From positions 125,055,706 to 125,119,705 of the forward strand of contig JAUPFV010000004.1 of NCBI GenBank assembly GCA_036936605.1: a stretch of 64,000 nt of DNA, written 5' to 3'. Below, one piece after another: positions 19,196-30,879 of the stretch (position 1 is its first letter; each line of letters begins with the position of its first letter). The DNA comes from Limnanthes douglasii subsp. nivea. Lineage: Eukaryota; Streptophyta; Magnoliopsida; Brassicales; Limnanthaceae. Made by a program: the position numbers and the translations under genes. Below the pieces are notes generated by a model. It made no database searches and was not told the DNA's origin. It was given only the letters and a program-made list of their open reading frames with translations.

Positions 19196-20618
19196 TTTTT
19201 GTTTGGTGAATAAAACATCTAATTAAAGTAAAATGGTTCATACAGGAACCTAGAGCATACCCCGATGAGATACAAAGACTTATAGAAAGTCAACACAACA
19301 AAAGTAATCGATAAGTATATAGAGTGAGTAATCTGACATTAGGAGAAAACATCACTAATATTAAAATAGAGGTCCAAAAGAAGCGAGCATCAACGGGTCG
19401 AAGTGCACCAAATATGACGGTTTTGAGAATGAGAACAATTTGACGCCTCATCAATTAAATATTTCCATCAAGGGCGGTAATAGGGAAACCTTACTTAGAA
19501 CTTGCAAAGTTCCAGAGACTCTAAGAAAAGCTACAATCCTAGAGTATATGAGAAATAGTTTCAGAGTCAGAGTTACATAAGACACAACCTGAAGGGGTGT
19601 TTATACCCCAACTCAGAAATTTATCCATAGTAGAGAGTTTTCCTTGGATGGCAAACCAAGAGATGTAAGAGTGACGAGGAATGTTATATTTATTCCATAC
19701 TAACCTGGCCCATCAAAAAATAAGGGCAGGCATCTGAATGGAGTTATACGTGTGCTTGATAGTGAAGGTAGTGTTTCCACCCTTCGCGGTCCATAAGAGA
19801 AAATCGTTAAATATAATGTTGGACGAAGGAAGAGTCAGAATGAGGTTGTTGATCTCCTGGAGATTTAAATGGTTCCTTGCAGAAGTCGTCCTTAGGTTGG
19901 GGGGCTAGCTCTCATGACTATCGAGGATAATATCGGCTACCTTTAGGTTTTTTCCAAACATAAAAATTACTAATAATTCTAGGGCCATAATGGTTACCCA
20001 GGGAGGTAGTAAGAAGCCAAGGGTCATACCAAAAAGAGTAATAGGGCAAAGACGTAAAAACTTTCTCGAAGCCTCGGACGGGGAAGAGCCAACATTTAGA
20101 TAATTTTTTTTATTGTTTTTAATTTTTTCAAGTTTAATCCAGTCATTCCAGATAGAATGTTTATTACTACTAATTATCTACCAGATATGCTTAAGTGACT
20201 TTGACACCGTAAATTTTCATTGTTGGGCCAGACTAAAAGAAATAACGAAGATGCTAGGGCAACTCTTTATGAATCCTAGATGGAAGGCTGAAGATAGATG
20301 ACTAGTAAACTTGACTAGCAAATAAGAAATACTTAATGAGCTCTGTATGGGAGAGACGGCCTGTAAGAAGGGGAACTCCTAGTTATTTGATCAAAGTTAT
20401 TTTCCAAAGTTCAAGCTGGAGAGAAGCTCGGAGCGATGGGAACTATTAATTACAGAGGAGAAAATTTGAATTTCAATGAGATTTACTTTAAGGCTATAAA
20501 TGGAGTAAAAATCGTCAATACTATCTTTGATGAGAAGAAGGAAAGATGCGTCTCCATGGCAGAAGATCATGAGATCATCAGCAAAGCAGAGATTTGTGAT
20601 TTTAAGCTTATGACATTT

Positions 20619-21500
20619 TTATTCAAACCAAAAATTAAGGCAATTGCTTTTTTCTTTAATAATATTGGAGATGACTTGCATAACAAGGACACAGAGGAAG
20701 GGAGAGAGCGGGTCGTCTAGTCTAAGACCTTTTCTACGATGGGAATTTCCATGAGGGTCCCCATTAATGATAATGTTGTGAAAGGGAGAGGAAAGGCATT
20801 TGATGATCCAGTTAATCATCTTATGAGTGAAATGCATCACGACAAGAGTATCCAGGATTAGGTGCCAGTGGACGTTATCAAAGGCTTCCATAATAATAAT
20901 CTTAGGCGCAACCTTTCTATAGAGTTATAACCCCTCAACAGCTCTTGGGAAAGGAGAATGTTATCTGAGATATTCTTTCCTGCTACGACAGCAGAATGTG
21001 AAGAGTCTATCAGGTAAGGGAATGAGTCTTTAAATATACAGACAAGAATTTTGGAGATGATTTTTTAGACCACATTACAGAGGTCATGGGTCTAAAATCA
21101 ACAACAACAGAGGGGAGTATTTTTTAGGGATGAGGGTGATGGAAGTGAAATTCTATGAGGGATCAAGGGTACCAGGGCTGAAAAAATCGAGGACTCTGTT
21201 ACAAATATCAAAGGCCCCGATATTCCAAGTAGACTTAATAAAAATAGTTTAAAAACCGCCTGGGACTGCAGATTTGTTGCTATCAATACTAAATAAGGCA
21301 GACTTGATTTCCTCAAAAGTGACCTGACGAGTCATTAAGTCTGTATTCAAGGCTGAAACCTTAGAGAAGATAAGGGGAAAAAGTGTCTCTAAACCAGCGT
21401 AGCCAGGGGGATGCCTGGTACCAAGCAAATCCTTGAAGTACCTCACGATGACCTTGGAAACGCTGGGTGGGATGGAGACCAAAACCCCATGCTCGTCGTT
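20619..21500 (-). pseudogene. LINE A reverse transcriptase
   Basis: 21249-21482 is the RT N-terminal region (VIVRYFKDLLGT, FEEIKSALFSIDSNKSAVPG, close to the LINE motif for N-KSPGPDGF). 20619-20891 reads AFDNVHWHLILDTL, then KGLRLDDPLSPFLCVLVMQV, the RT fingers/palm region (family KGxRQGDPLSPxLF). The FADD active-site segment further on is too decayed to read. The protein would copy LINE RNA at nicked target DNA. Confidence 0.8.
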
Positions 21501-21589
21501 GATAGAGATAATCTTGTTACGGAATAAACAGGTCTTGATACTATTCTGGAAGAATTTGGTGTTCTTATCTCCAAGCTTAATCCATTTTC

Positions 21590-22615
21590 CTATGGATTTT
21601 TGCTTGAGAAAGGATTCTGTAACTCGATTGAGAAAAATGTAAGACTCGGAAGCCTCAATCTCCTTGAAGACGAGGACATGGTTAAAGGGATCATGAGCGA
21701 GGCACGATTGGACTCAGAAGAGGGTATCTGGATCTTCAACAACCCTAGAACTGATATCACTATATTCCTTACTGTTGAACACAAGCTAATGTTGAAGCCT
21801 TTTGAGCTTCACGGAGACAACATCTATCCTAGTAGTATTGATGGAAAGGTTCCAACTGTTGGTAATGATAGATTTAAAAAGGGGATGAGATTGTCACATA
21901 TTAAAAAATTTGAAAGGCAAATTTAGGGTGACAACAATGTTATTAGAGGAGCGGATGAAACCAAAATGGGCAAATGACATCAAAAATTGGTCGTCCCAGT
22001 CAGGTTTGACTAGGACACAATCAATTTTGGAGAGGACGGGGTGAGAAGGTTGTTTGTTAATCAAGGTGAAAGGGAATCTAGTGGAACGAAGATCACTGAG
22101 ATCACAATGGTAACAACAATCATTGAATTCATCAATACCAGGGGACCAAGACTTAGGGGAGCCAGTGCACTCATTCGGCTTAAGGATAACGTTAATGTCC
22201 CCGAGGGAGACCCAGGGAACACCATTGTCTTGGAAGGCTAAGGACTTTAAATAATTCTAGAGGCGGTGCGGCCAAAGGCATTATTGAAAGCATATATAGC
22301 AGTAAAACGGAAAGATAAAGGGAAGTTATGGCCTTACAATGGATGAATTAAGGGGATTGGGACAGTCTAGTGACAATAATGACACTACGGTTCCAGATGA
22401 TCCAAATTCTACGGAGAAGGTGAGCCGAGTGTTACTAAGGTAATTCCATAAATGGGCTATAGTCTTGATGATGGAATCTACTTTATAATTTTGGATTTTT
22501 GTTTCTACTAAAATTAACTAAGAAATACTATTAATAATAATGAAATCAGTAACATCATTTTTCCTAACCGTATCATTAAGACCTCTCACATTCTAAGAAG
22601 CAATAATCATAAGGA
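21590..22615 (-). pseudogene. LINE A endonuclease (APE type)
   Basis: Fragments read from the start of ORF2 (NVRGLNDTVRKNDV near 22.57 kb) to the C-terminal part (LSKIDCVLVKPDWDDQF near 22.0 kb), matching apurinic-endonuclease domains of plant L1 LINEs. LINE B has the parallel text SKIDRVLVNNDWYYTF. It is broken by shifts and stops. Confidence 0.7.
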
Positions 22616-23640
22616 AAACTTATGGTGGGTGAGGAGATGGTCCTGTGGGAGGACAAATCGAAACTACCATGGGCCAAATCTCCGGAATGGCGGAGTCTCT
22701 TGGGAGGTGAATCCACCTCCTTACCACTGTCAACCTCCCTGACCTCCTCTAGAGAAGCCAAACGACGCCTAAAGTTTAGGTCGGGGGAAATCTCAGACTG
22801 ATCAAAATTCCTCGGAAGATAAAATCAGGATACCCGGAGAAGAAGCTGATCAGAATTCCTTGGAAGATAAAATCGGGATACCCGGAAAAGAAGCTATAGA
22901 AGGGCCTTTTTTGCAAAGGCGGGTGCTTTTCACCACATAAAGCAACGCTAACCACAACCAAACGGAAATACAACGGAAGACAGCAACGATGATGGATCGT
23001 TGGTCCTCAACAAAATTAAATTGCGCCTCCGACTTTGCCACTAGGACACTCGCCTCGCTCCACCAATCCGGCTTCGCAATCTCATCGGATTGAGAAAGAC
23101 ACAACGAATTTCCACCGGAGATACACCGTAATACCATTCTCTAAGTCGGAACCTGCGAAAACCCGTCAAGAGACCAATGGAGGACAACGACAAACAAGTA
23201 GTCACCGGAAGTCACTTCCTTTGCGAGGACCAAAGCCTCGATAGACATCGTTGAAACTTGATTTTGTCGAAAAAAAAGTACAAAATAAAGAAAACTTGTA
23301 CGGAGAGAGGGGCCAACGAAAGAAATATAGTCAACGATTGACTGCTTGAACATGTTTTCGAAGAGAAGACCGGTTCCATTGATATGAATAAACTGGCACC
23401 ACAATCAAAACTCACGATGAGACAAAACAGGAAGAAAAATAAAATAAATTTGAAAATATACTAAAAATACCATGAAAGAATCTTTGGCACTGAAACCACA
23501 AGGCTTCACAGACCACCCCAGAAAACCAGAACTGGAAAAAACTTACCAAAAGATTTTTAAATATTAGCCCTTCAAAAGTAAGAGAGAAGCCGAACACTCT
23601 CTCTTTGTTATCCAAAAAGTTGTTCTAATTCAATATGCAG
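22616..23640 (-). pseudogene. LINE A ORF1 remnant and leader
   Basis: The stretch just before the endonuclease encodes PPKRLRHSGDLAHG, then SPTISFPYD, placed where ORF1 of plant LINEs ends. Further upstream, ORFs of 65-95 residues overlap on the minus strand with no recognised domain. A DUF4283-type region could not be identified, so calling this ORF1 is by position only. Confidence 0.4.
22799..22894 (-). repeat. 48-bp tandem duplication in LINE A
   Basis: Two units (22799-22846 and 22847-22894) differ at about four positions. On the minus strand each encodes a variant of SFFSGYPDFIFxGILI, so the duplication is in frame. Confidence 0.9.
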
Positions 23641-25370
23641 AATACGTACGATACATTTATTTTTTCAAATTTAAATTATCTCTTCTTACCAATTTTTAAA
23701 TTTTATTACATTTATTTTTGTGTTTGTTTACTTTCAAAATAGATAAACACTACTTTCATCCATTAAAAATCTTTTTATCAATCGTAATACGTTATAGATA
23801 ACAATTTAATATTATTAAATGATCTAGTGAGATAAGAGGGGTAATTTTTTTCTTTAATTCATCTTTTTAAGTCTGATTTTGTTGGTCATACTTAGATCTT
23901 CAGGTCGTATGGCCTGTAATTCTCTTCTCGCAAACGAGTCTCATGGATCTTCAATGACCGGAATATTCGTGTCTTGTTGTGGCCTTCAAGACCTTTTCTT
24001 TAGACACCGAAACCTGCTCGCTGTTCGAATCTCTAAAGAGGCCAGAGTCCGTCAGCTAGTGGTGTTCGTAGTTGTTCATATCTTCGTTTATCTCTTATGT
24101 TAGCTATCGGAGGTTACTTTAGTTATGCGACAAAAAAAAGATTTAAACGTTGTTAAGACGTTTAAGACTAGGTGGGATTCTGGTTCGGACGTGATAGCAT
24201 AGTGTAGGGAAACTGTCATCGCTATAAAGCATTGTGAGAGCTCTTTTCTAGTCACCGGATCCTACTCGTCATTCGATTTTTGATGGTCGCCAGAGATCGC
24301 ATATTTGTGACTGTGGGTTTGTAGTTGTCCATTCTTTCTGATTTACCCGACAGTTTGTTTTCGATGAGTTTGTTGAAGTTTTTGTGAAACCAACTACTTT
24401 CGGGACTAAAAACGTCTTTTTGAGTGTCGAGGCGTCGCCGAGCACACTGCATATTAGGATTGTGGAGGTTATTGGTTTAGACGTGACGGTGCTATACATG
24501 GATAGTTGGGTTATAGTTCAAACCTAAGACCATCCACAGAAGTAGGTATATTTTATCTCTCAAAAGTGCGCAACAACGCCATGTCAGCATAATTTTCAAA
24601 TAATTCTCCAAAAATTATCACTCCATAAAGGAGACCATATTTCATCTTTGAGCATACCCCACCATATTTCTCTCTCTACCACATTATTCTACCATATAAT
24701 ATCCTCCATATATTTTCATTTCTCTTCGATATTATTCAATATATATTTACATTAAACTTTTATATATATATATATATATAATTAATTTTCATAAATTAAC
24801 ATAATTTTTTTTATATAAATATAAATTATAAAATTATACATAATATATAATCTATTTAAATTTAAACTATAAAAATAAAATTGGTCTAATTTTTAAAAAA
24901 ACTTCAATTTTTAGTAGAATAAATAATTTACATTTTAATTAAACAAGATATGATATTATTGATTATCGAAATTTATTTGTTTACTTTTTATTTACGATAA
25001 ATTAATATTTATATTGTAGGGATATAGATTAGAATTATCGATGATTAAAATTTCTTAAATATAATATATAAATAACATTATTAATTTTAATTTTTTTAAG
25101 TTTTGTAATGAATTTATAACTTTTAAATCCAAATTTATAGGATATTATGTTATTATCTAATTTTAAACCTTTCAATTTACTACGGGCTTACGTATCACCG
25201 ACCGTTTTAACGAGATACGATAATTATCCCGAGAAGACCGAGAAGATAGGTTGGAGGTGAAAGTTTGACATGCAATTGTTAAACGATTAACGATTGGTTT
25301 AACGAACTTATAAATTGATTAACTTTAATTTTACGATTAACTAATAATGAAATATACACTTAATAACTCC
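23641..25370. other. Non-coding stretch
   Basis: The part up to 24500 has short open frames on both strands without recognisable domains. 24500-25370 is strongly AT-rich with a (TA) run near 24761-24780. Confidence 0.35.
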
Positions 25371-25377
25371 TGCCTAA

Positions 25378-25520
25378 ATGTTACCGCCAATATTATGTCT
25401 AATGCCACATGTTACCCGCCAACAATACGTCTCGCCATAATGTTACCCGCCAATAATAAGTCTCGCCAATATATTACCCGTCCATAATAAGTCCCACCAA
25501 AATGTTACCCGCCCATTCCT
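25378..25520 (+). repeat. About 30-bp minisatellite
   Basis: Roughly five imperfect units built on ATGTTACCCGCCAATAATA followed by AGTCTCGCCA. It is GC-richer than its surroundings. Confidence 0.75.
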
Positions 25521-25661
25521 TTCCTATATATAAGTCCCAACTAAATAAATCTCAACACACCTTCAATCTACTTAAATAAAGTCTATCAAAAACTCATACT
25601 TTTGTTCGACATGGAATGGTCTACCTGAGAAGACTCTTATCTCCTCAAACCCATCAAGTGT

Positions 25662-25973
25662 GTGAAGATAACGGGGTTTATCAATGAAGTGTTATGTACA
25701 ATGTACTACATGTACGGGTACATGTACAGAAATTTAGGACAAAAAACCATGTCATCTCCACGCAGTCGTAAAAAAGTATCCACAAGGTACATTTATCATA
25801 AAAGTGAACCAATGTATAATGTGTTGGACTTACGATGGGAAATTCGAACTCATGCGTATAAATTGTTCCTTTTGGGTAGAATTGATTATTTGACAAAAGA
25901 TATGCTACGTTATGTGGAGGAACAAATCGTTGAAAAAGAGGAAGTATTTCAGAGTTGCACTTTTGACGAATGA
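25662..25973 (+). CDS. Hypothetical ORF, 103 aa
   Basis: An ATG-initiated frame of 103 codons, unusually long for the AT-rich surroundings. The C-terminal half is charged (RYVEEQIVEKEEVFQSCTF). I recognise no domain. It lies about 860 bp beyond the 3' end of the minus-strand PIF/Harbinger transposase and convergent with it, so it could be a remnant of that element, but it shows no Myb/SANT pattern like the usual Harbinger partner ORF. It may not be a real gene. Confidence 0.25.
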   Translation: MKITGFINEVLCTMYYMYGYMYRNLGQKTMSSPRSRKKVSTRYIYHKSEPMYNVLDLRWEIRTHAYKLFLLGRIDYLTKDMLRYVEEQIVEKEEVFQSCTFDE

Positions 25974-26829
25974 TATGACTTTGACTAAACTTTATGTTTT
26001 TTTATGTTCATGTTTAATGTTATTTTGTGTTTATTTTATCATTTTAAATTATTATATTTTATTTATGTCCTTTTGAGTGCTTCAAGTTATTTATGTTGTT
26101 TTATGTTCACGTTTAATGCTTTTATATATTTGTTTGGTGTTCTTTAGTTCGTGTTTAAATGTTTACTTACATATCTATCAGGTTACAATATCTTTTTTTT
26201 ATTTTCAAATATTCTGGTTTTTGACTTCCCGCATGATGTGAAGCAAGAGGTGCATGATATGCTCGGTATGGGGATTAATGATTCAATTAAAGAACATATA
26301 TTTCGTGATATTCAGTTGCACCTCGCTGGCAGTAAGGTGGTACATCTATATTTCCTTGAAGTTGATACGTAAGGAGTCTACTCTTATATATGTTATCTGT
26401 TGTTTTATGTTCCTTTGAGTAATGTTGGAGATTATAGTTGTTTATACTCTTTTGAGTTCCTAACCGTTAGTTTGTTAGTTTATGTTTAATTGAGTCGTTT
26501 AATTTATTGTATTTGTTTTATGTTCATGTTTAATATGATATTATCGATGATGAATTATACAGTTCTCAAGTGAAATATTTCCACTCCTATTATCCATATC
26601 TACATTAGCATTTTGATTTAAGTGAAAGTATAAAACAGTAAAATAATATGGAAAATAACACACACTGAAATTAAATATTGGAACAACTCACACACACAAA
26701 ATATAAATTATTGCAAAGATACACACACAAAAACAAAGATTACTGCAAGCACAAACACACACACACAAAAGCATAAATTATTGCAAGCACACACACATTA
26801 AAACATTAAACCTTAGTGAAGTTGAGTAA
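25974..26829. other. Low-complexity stretch with TTTATGTTCATGTTTAATG copies and a CA-rich tract
   Basis: TTTATGTTCAYGTTTAAT recurs near 26002, 26100 and 26516. A broken frame at 26220-26372 reads FPHDVKQEVHDMLGMGINDS, not recognised. 26660-26800 is rich in CACACA, with several ACACACACAAAA blocks. Confidence 0.4.
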
Positions 26830-28115
26830 CTCAATCGAGGGTTTTTCCGAATCTAGCCCAAACGTTTTTGACGAGATCATTCTTTAACTGAATATGTAAT
26901 TCATTTTCACGGAATTCGGCTCTAGTTCGACCTTAGACATGGATTCCCAACCGATGATGCATTTCAGTTTGGACAATGAACGATGAGCTTGGTCCAGCAC
27001 TTCTCGCCGGTTCAAAATCGATATTTTGTCGTTAATTATCAACTATTATGGTATGAAAAATAATGCATGCCTTTATTATTTTACCTAAACGTTAGAGGTA
27101 TCATAACAATGATGGATGGAAAAAAATAGAAAATCTTCCTTGTAGAACTCCGAATGCATGTTTCACAACCTTCTTTTATGAGTCTTGCATTTTGGCAAAC
27201 AACTTAGCTTCATTGTCTTGGGGCATTTGACTTGACTTGATGAAGGTGAGCTATTTAGGATATATTCTATCAACAAGATAGTAACCTGCATCGTATTGAT
27301 TGCCATTCACATTGAAGTTTACTCTCGAGGCGACACCGTTCTTAATATTATCAAACAATGATGATCTATCTAGTATATTTATGTCGTTCAGAAAACCTAA
27401 CATCCCAAAAAAAGTATGCCATATTCATAAGTCTTGTGAAGCCACTGCCTTTAGGATAACTGTTGCTCTGTCCTTATGTATGTTAGTAAATTACGCATAC
27501 CACGCCTTAGGACAATTCTTCCATTCCTAGTGCATGCAATCGATAATTCCAAGCATTCTGGGGAAACCTTGGTTTTCACCGACTTCTAGTTGCCTCTCCA
27601 AATCAGACACATTAGGACGTCTTAAGTATTCACCTTCGTAAAGCTCTACTATATCCTCGCAAAAATACTGAATGAAATACCTTATAGTTGTATCTCCAAT
27701 GTTGATATATTCATCGCAAACATACGCTGCATTACCATACGCAAGCATGCACATGCAACCGTGCACTTCATGATACTCGTCACACCAAGCTTATTTGCAA
27801 CATTTTCCATTTGAGTAAAATAACTATTTTGATTCGATAAGCCTTCTACAATACAGAGAAACAAGGGCCATAAAACCTTCTTCTTAATTATTTATAGGTG
27901 TATACGCATGGTTCGTCAAAATTGTCGGACATTATCCTCTGATAAGCAGACAGATGATTTCGCATAATATGTATTCTTGTTTGTTTGGTATTTTTCAACA
28001 TTTGGAGCTCATCGATAAGCTCTTTTCATTCGTCGAACATGGCTTCTTGAATATCTCATTCTGCTTGCATATCCACAATTGTGTCCATGTATAAGTCTAG
28101 TTTTGGTGCCATTAA
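26830..28115 (-). pseudogene. PIF/Harbinger transposase
   Basis: Reading the minus strand from about 28115 (MAPKLDLYMD) gives the N-terminal helical region near 27860-27770 (NVANKLGVTSIMKCTVACA), then the DDE nuclease: GFPRMLGIIDCMH-EWKNCP at about 27540, where the D is the first catalytic residue, VASQDLxIWHTFFGM, LFDNIKNGVA, VNGNQYDAGYYLVDRIYPK (second catalytic D) and a C-terminal end near 26850 (LKNDLVKNVWARFG). This order matches the DDE_Tnp_4 family of plant PIF elements. Several stops interrupt it. Terminal repeats were not found. Confidence 0.85.
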
Positions 28116-28241
28116 AAGAGTACAAGCCATGAAAAAAAAGATATGTCAAAGAAAATTTGATGATAAAATATTTGTCGTGATTTTCGTACGAAAGTGAATG
28201 GCTTATTTATAATTCAATGTTGTCTCCAAATTCCAACATGG

Positions 28242-28345
28242 GTGAGTTAACTTATCATGCTAAAGTTAGTGGGTGAGTTGTCTTATCGTGCTAAAGTTAG
28301 TGGATGACTTGTCTTATCAAGAAATTAGTGGGTGAGTTGTTCCAA
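28242..28345 (+). repeat. About 38-bp tandem repeat
   Basis: Nearly three units of GGGTGAGTTGTCTTATCGTG followed by CTAAAGTTAGT. Confidence 0.8.
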
Positions 28346-28397
28346 AAATTCAGAAAATGAATTGTATTATTGTGCCAGAATTTGGCTCGTAAAGTTG

Positions 28398-28502
28398 GGG
28401 TCAAAGGGTGAAGCCCGTTGCGGGGTCCAAGGGGTAGAACCCCTAACTGAGGTCAAGGGGCGAAGCCCTTTGCGAGGTCCAAGGGGCAGAACCCCTTGCT
28501 GG
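28398..28502 (+). repeat. GC-rich 26-27-bp tandem repeat with hairpin units
   Basis: Four units alternate GGGGTCAAAGGGTGAAGCCC and GGGGTCCAAGGGGTAGAACC types. Each contains an inverted repeat such as AAGGGG-CAGAA-CCCCTT. It stands out sharply from the AT-rich flanks. Confidence 0.85.
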
Positions 28503-28748
28503 AATTGACTTGAAATTTTTCGACTAGATGGGGTGCGTTTAGGCACCCTATCACAGCGTTATACCTGCACCGATGATGCACAATCAAATTTAATAAAATA
28601 AAAATTAGAAACCTATATTTTTAAAAAAATAACGTCCTGAATTTATTTTATTTTTAAAATTTTTGTTTAAGTTTTTATTTATTTTCTTGTTTTAATCATT
28701 ATTTTCAAGTGTTAATTGTTTATGTATTTTTTATGACTAAACTTATAT

Positions 28749-29180
28749 TTGTTTTTTGTTTATTTCAGTACCCTGACTGACGATCTTCGACCAAATGGTC
28801 TCTCGAGATCCACGACGATTCACCCTTGTAAAAATATTACAGTCGTAAAGTCTGTTGAAGAAGAAAGGGTCTGCAAAAAAAGTGTGGCCGAAAGTAACGG
28901 AGGAAGAGCTACAGGAGGATCATATCAAATGGTTATGGTGTCGCATTCACAAAGGCCACAAGAACGCAAAAACAATTGAGAAAATAGTTGATCTGGCTCC
29001 TGGTAGATCATCAAGGCATGATGCACTACTTGTACCATCAAATGAGGTACACTGATCAACTGAGCTGCATACATCACCGTCACAACCACCATCCGTTAGC
29101 GTGGGGGTGGATGCCACTAGTGACCCTGAGGAGGATGTTTTGGATGATAAAGAGGTTGATGCCATCCATTGAAGAGTATA
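28749..29180 (+). pseudogene. Unassigned broken ORF ahead of the plant-mobile-domain gene
   Basis: One frame gives 66 residues (28855-29055) with KKVWPKVTEEELQEDHIKWL and a basic stretch. The next frame continues with an acidic part (DPEEDVLDDKEVDA). I recognise no family. Position and strand suggest it could be the 5' part of the gene at 29375, but no splice signals were demonstrated. Confidence 0.3.
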
Positions 29181-29374
29181 AACAATTGTTTACATTTTTG
29201 AGATGCTACAAAATACTGATTTTCTCTAGCTACAAGGAGCACAAGGCGTTCAACGTCTTCGTAGGTCAAGTAAGTATTAAGTTATTATACGTTGTTGTTA
29301 CTTAAGTTTAACTTTTGTATGTTTTCTTACTTATGGTTTTGTTTACATTAACGCATTCTGTTGGCATACATACA

Positions 29375-30420
29375 TATTATAATGTGCTACGTATGTGGGA
29401 CTTGAGAACTCACCAAGAGGTGCAGTGTCATTTAACTCGTGCTCAATTCAGACCACTCATTGCTCATATGCCTTAGTATTTCACTCATTCTGTAATCGAT
29501 GAGGTATTTGCCTCAGGAGACCAACACTTTGCACTTTAAATTAAGGGAGATATATCATTGGACGACATTAGCTTTATTACAAGTCTCCCTGTAGTTAGTA
29601 GGAATCTTGATGTGGTTACAGCCCTACACAAGGAGGAATTTGAATACCATACGAGTATGATGGGACTCCTTTTTTAGGAGGTCGATGAAAATCTTGTGTC
29701 CACACGAGGCGTCGGGTTAAAACAATGGTTGCATGAGACGTTTTCAAAGGGTCACTACCTTGACCAGACTGACCATGATACTGTCTGCCATGTGTCACGA
29801 GCGTACCATATGTTCTTATTTGGGTGCACTGTATTTACGGACACCAGTTAGAAGAGAGTTAAAGTTAACTAGCTCCATCGGGTAGAGAACATGGATTCCG
29901 AGTTGTGGGACATAACATGGGGGACTAGTTCTTTTGCCTTCCTATTCCGTGCGTTGAGGGATGCTTCAAAAGCTTCATAGTATAACATACACGGATTTGT
30001 CGCCATGCTAGACTTTTGGATATATGATCACTTCACAGCATTGACTTGGAGAAATGGGTATTAGAATGTTTGCAATTCATTGATTGAAAAACCCTCTGTT
30101 AAATTTGACGAATAGATATTTAACGTTGATGAACGCCGTAGAATTAGTATTCTAGTTTGTGTCTGCTTGAAGAAAGATAGTGTACGCATCATCAGAAATT
30201 GAATTCCATCACACTAGGATTGAAATACATATTGAAAACAAAGAATATCTTCTTGTAATCAAATATACTGAAATATTCTGGTTTGACAACCACACTGATA
30301 AATTTGTGGTTTGGAAACCAAACGAGTTGATGCACTTGGGGCTTGCCACGGAAAACCGGGTCGAGAGCGCTTATTTTAACTTGAAGTGTTACCTACGTAA
30401 AAGAAAACTCAACTTTTAGT
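29375..30420 (+). pseudogene. Plant mobile domain (PMD) gene, copy 1
   Basis: With stops read through, one frame gives VLRMWDLRTHQEVQCHLTRA, then HFTHSVIDEVFA, LDDISFITSLPVVSRNLDVV, RAYHMFLFGCTVFTDTS and LFRALRDASKAS, then FWIYDHF. This is the PMD pattern (PF10536-like) found in MULE-associated, retrotransposon-associated and MAIN/MAIL-like plant proteins. At least five in-frame stops are present. The end near 30420 (FVVWKPNELMHLGLATENR) is less certain. Confidence 0.75.
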
Positions 30421-30879
30421 TATTTTGGGCGAGGGTGCATTCACCAGTCGAACTCCAATATTATGCAATTAGAGTTTCTTTCGAAAAGAGTTAATATATA
30501 GCACAACATAAATTTAGAGACAAAAATTGCGATAAAATTTGAGGTAAGGTTACCAACACGCTTATTGATGCATAATCCACTAAACGAGATAAATGTCATT
30601 GGAAACATGTGGACGCGGCTGATAAAGCCAGAGAATCTTTAGTGCCAAAACCTTTTACAAATCCAAAGGTTATCGCCTGTAAAGGAGGTCCAAGTGTTAA
30701 TACGACTCATGGAGTTGTACCCAAAGTACTTGGTACTTCTTTGATTGCGTTGTTTTCTAGCAATAGCATACGAAGATCTGTTCTCGGTGCAAAACAACTT
30801 AAAATAATCCAAAATGATACTTGTGTTGGTTTCCAACACACTTCATTCCGTTTATAAATGCTATTAACAATGTTAGGTT
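30421..30879. other. Spacer between the two PMD copies
   Basis: Open frames exist on both strands (plus 30609-30857, minus 30639-30889) without recognisable domains. Confidence 0.3.

Larger units (their letters stand above)
19196..23640 (-). mobile_element. LINE A (L1-like, plant), decayed
   Basis: Minus-strand order is ORF1 remnant (about 23.6-22.6 kb), endonuclease (22.6-21.6 kb), reverse transcriptase (21.5-20.6 kb), post-RT and zinc region, then a 3' end near 19200. Its 3' end (GGTATGCTCTAGGTTCCTGT, then an A-rich tail) closely resembles that of LINE B at 49001, so both belong to one family. Many frame breaks are present. The 5' limit is approximate. Confidence 0.8.

Noticed and set aside
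23879..24499. Possible host gene fragments (frames of 66-76 residues)
   Set aside because: The frames are short, on both strands, with no domain, splice structure or conservation to support them.
24520..24720. Possible MITE end (GAGCATACCCCACCAT near 24650)
   Set aside because: No matching inverted partner or flanking duplication could be seen.
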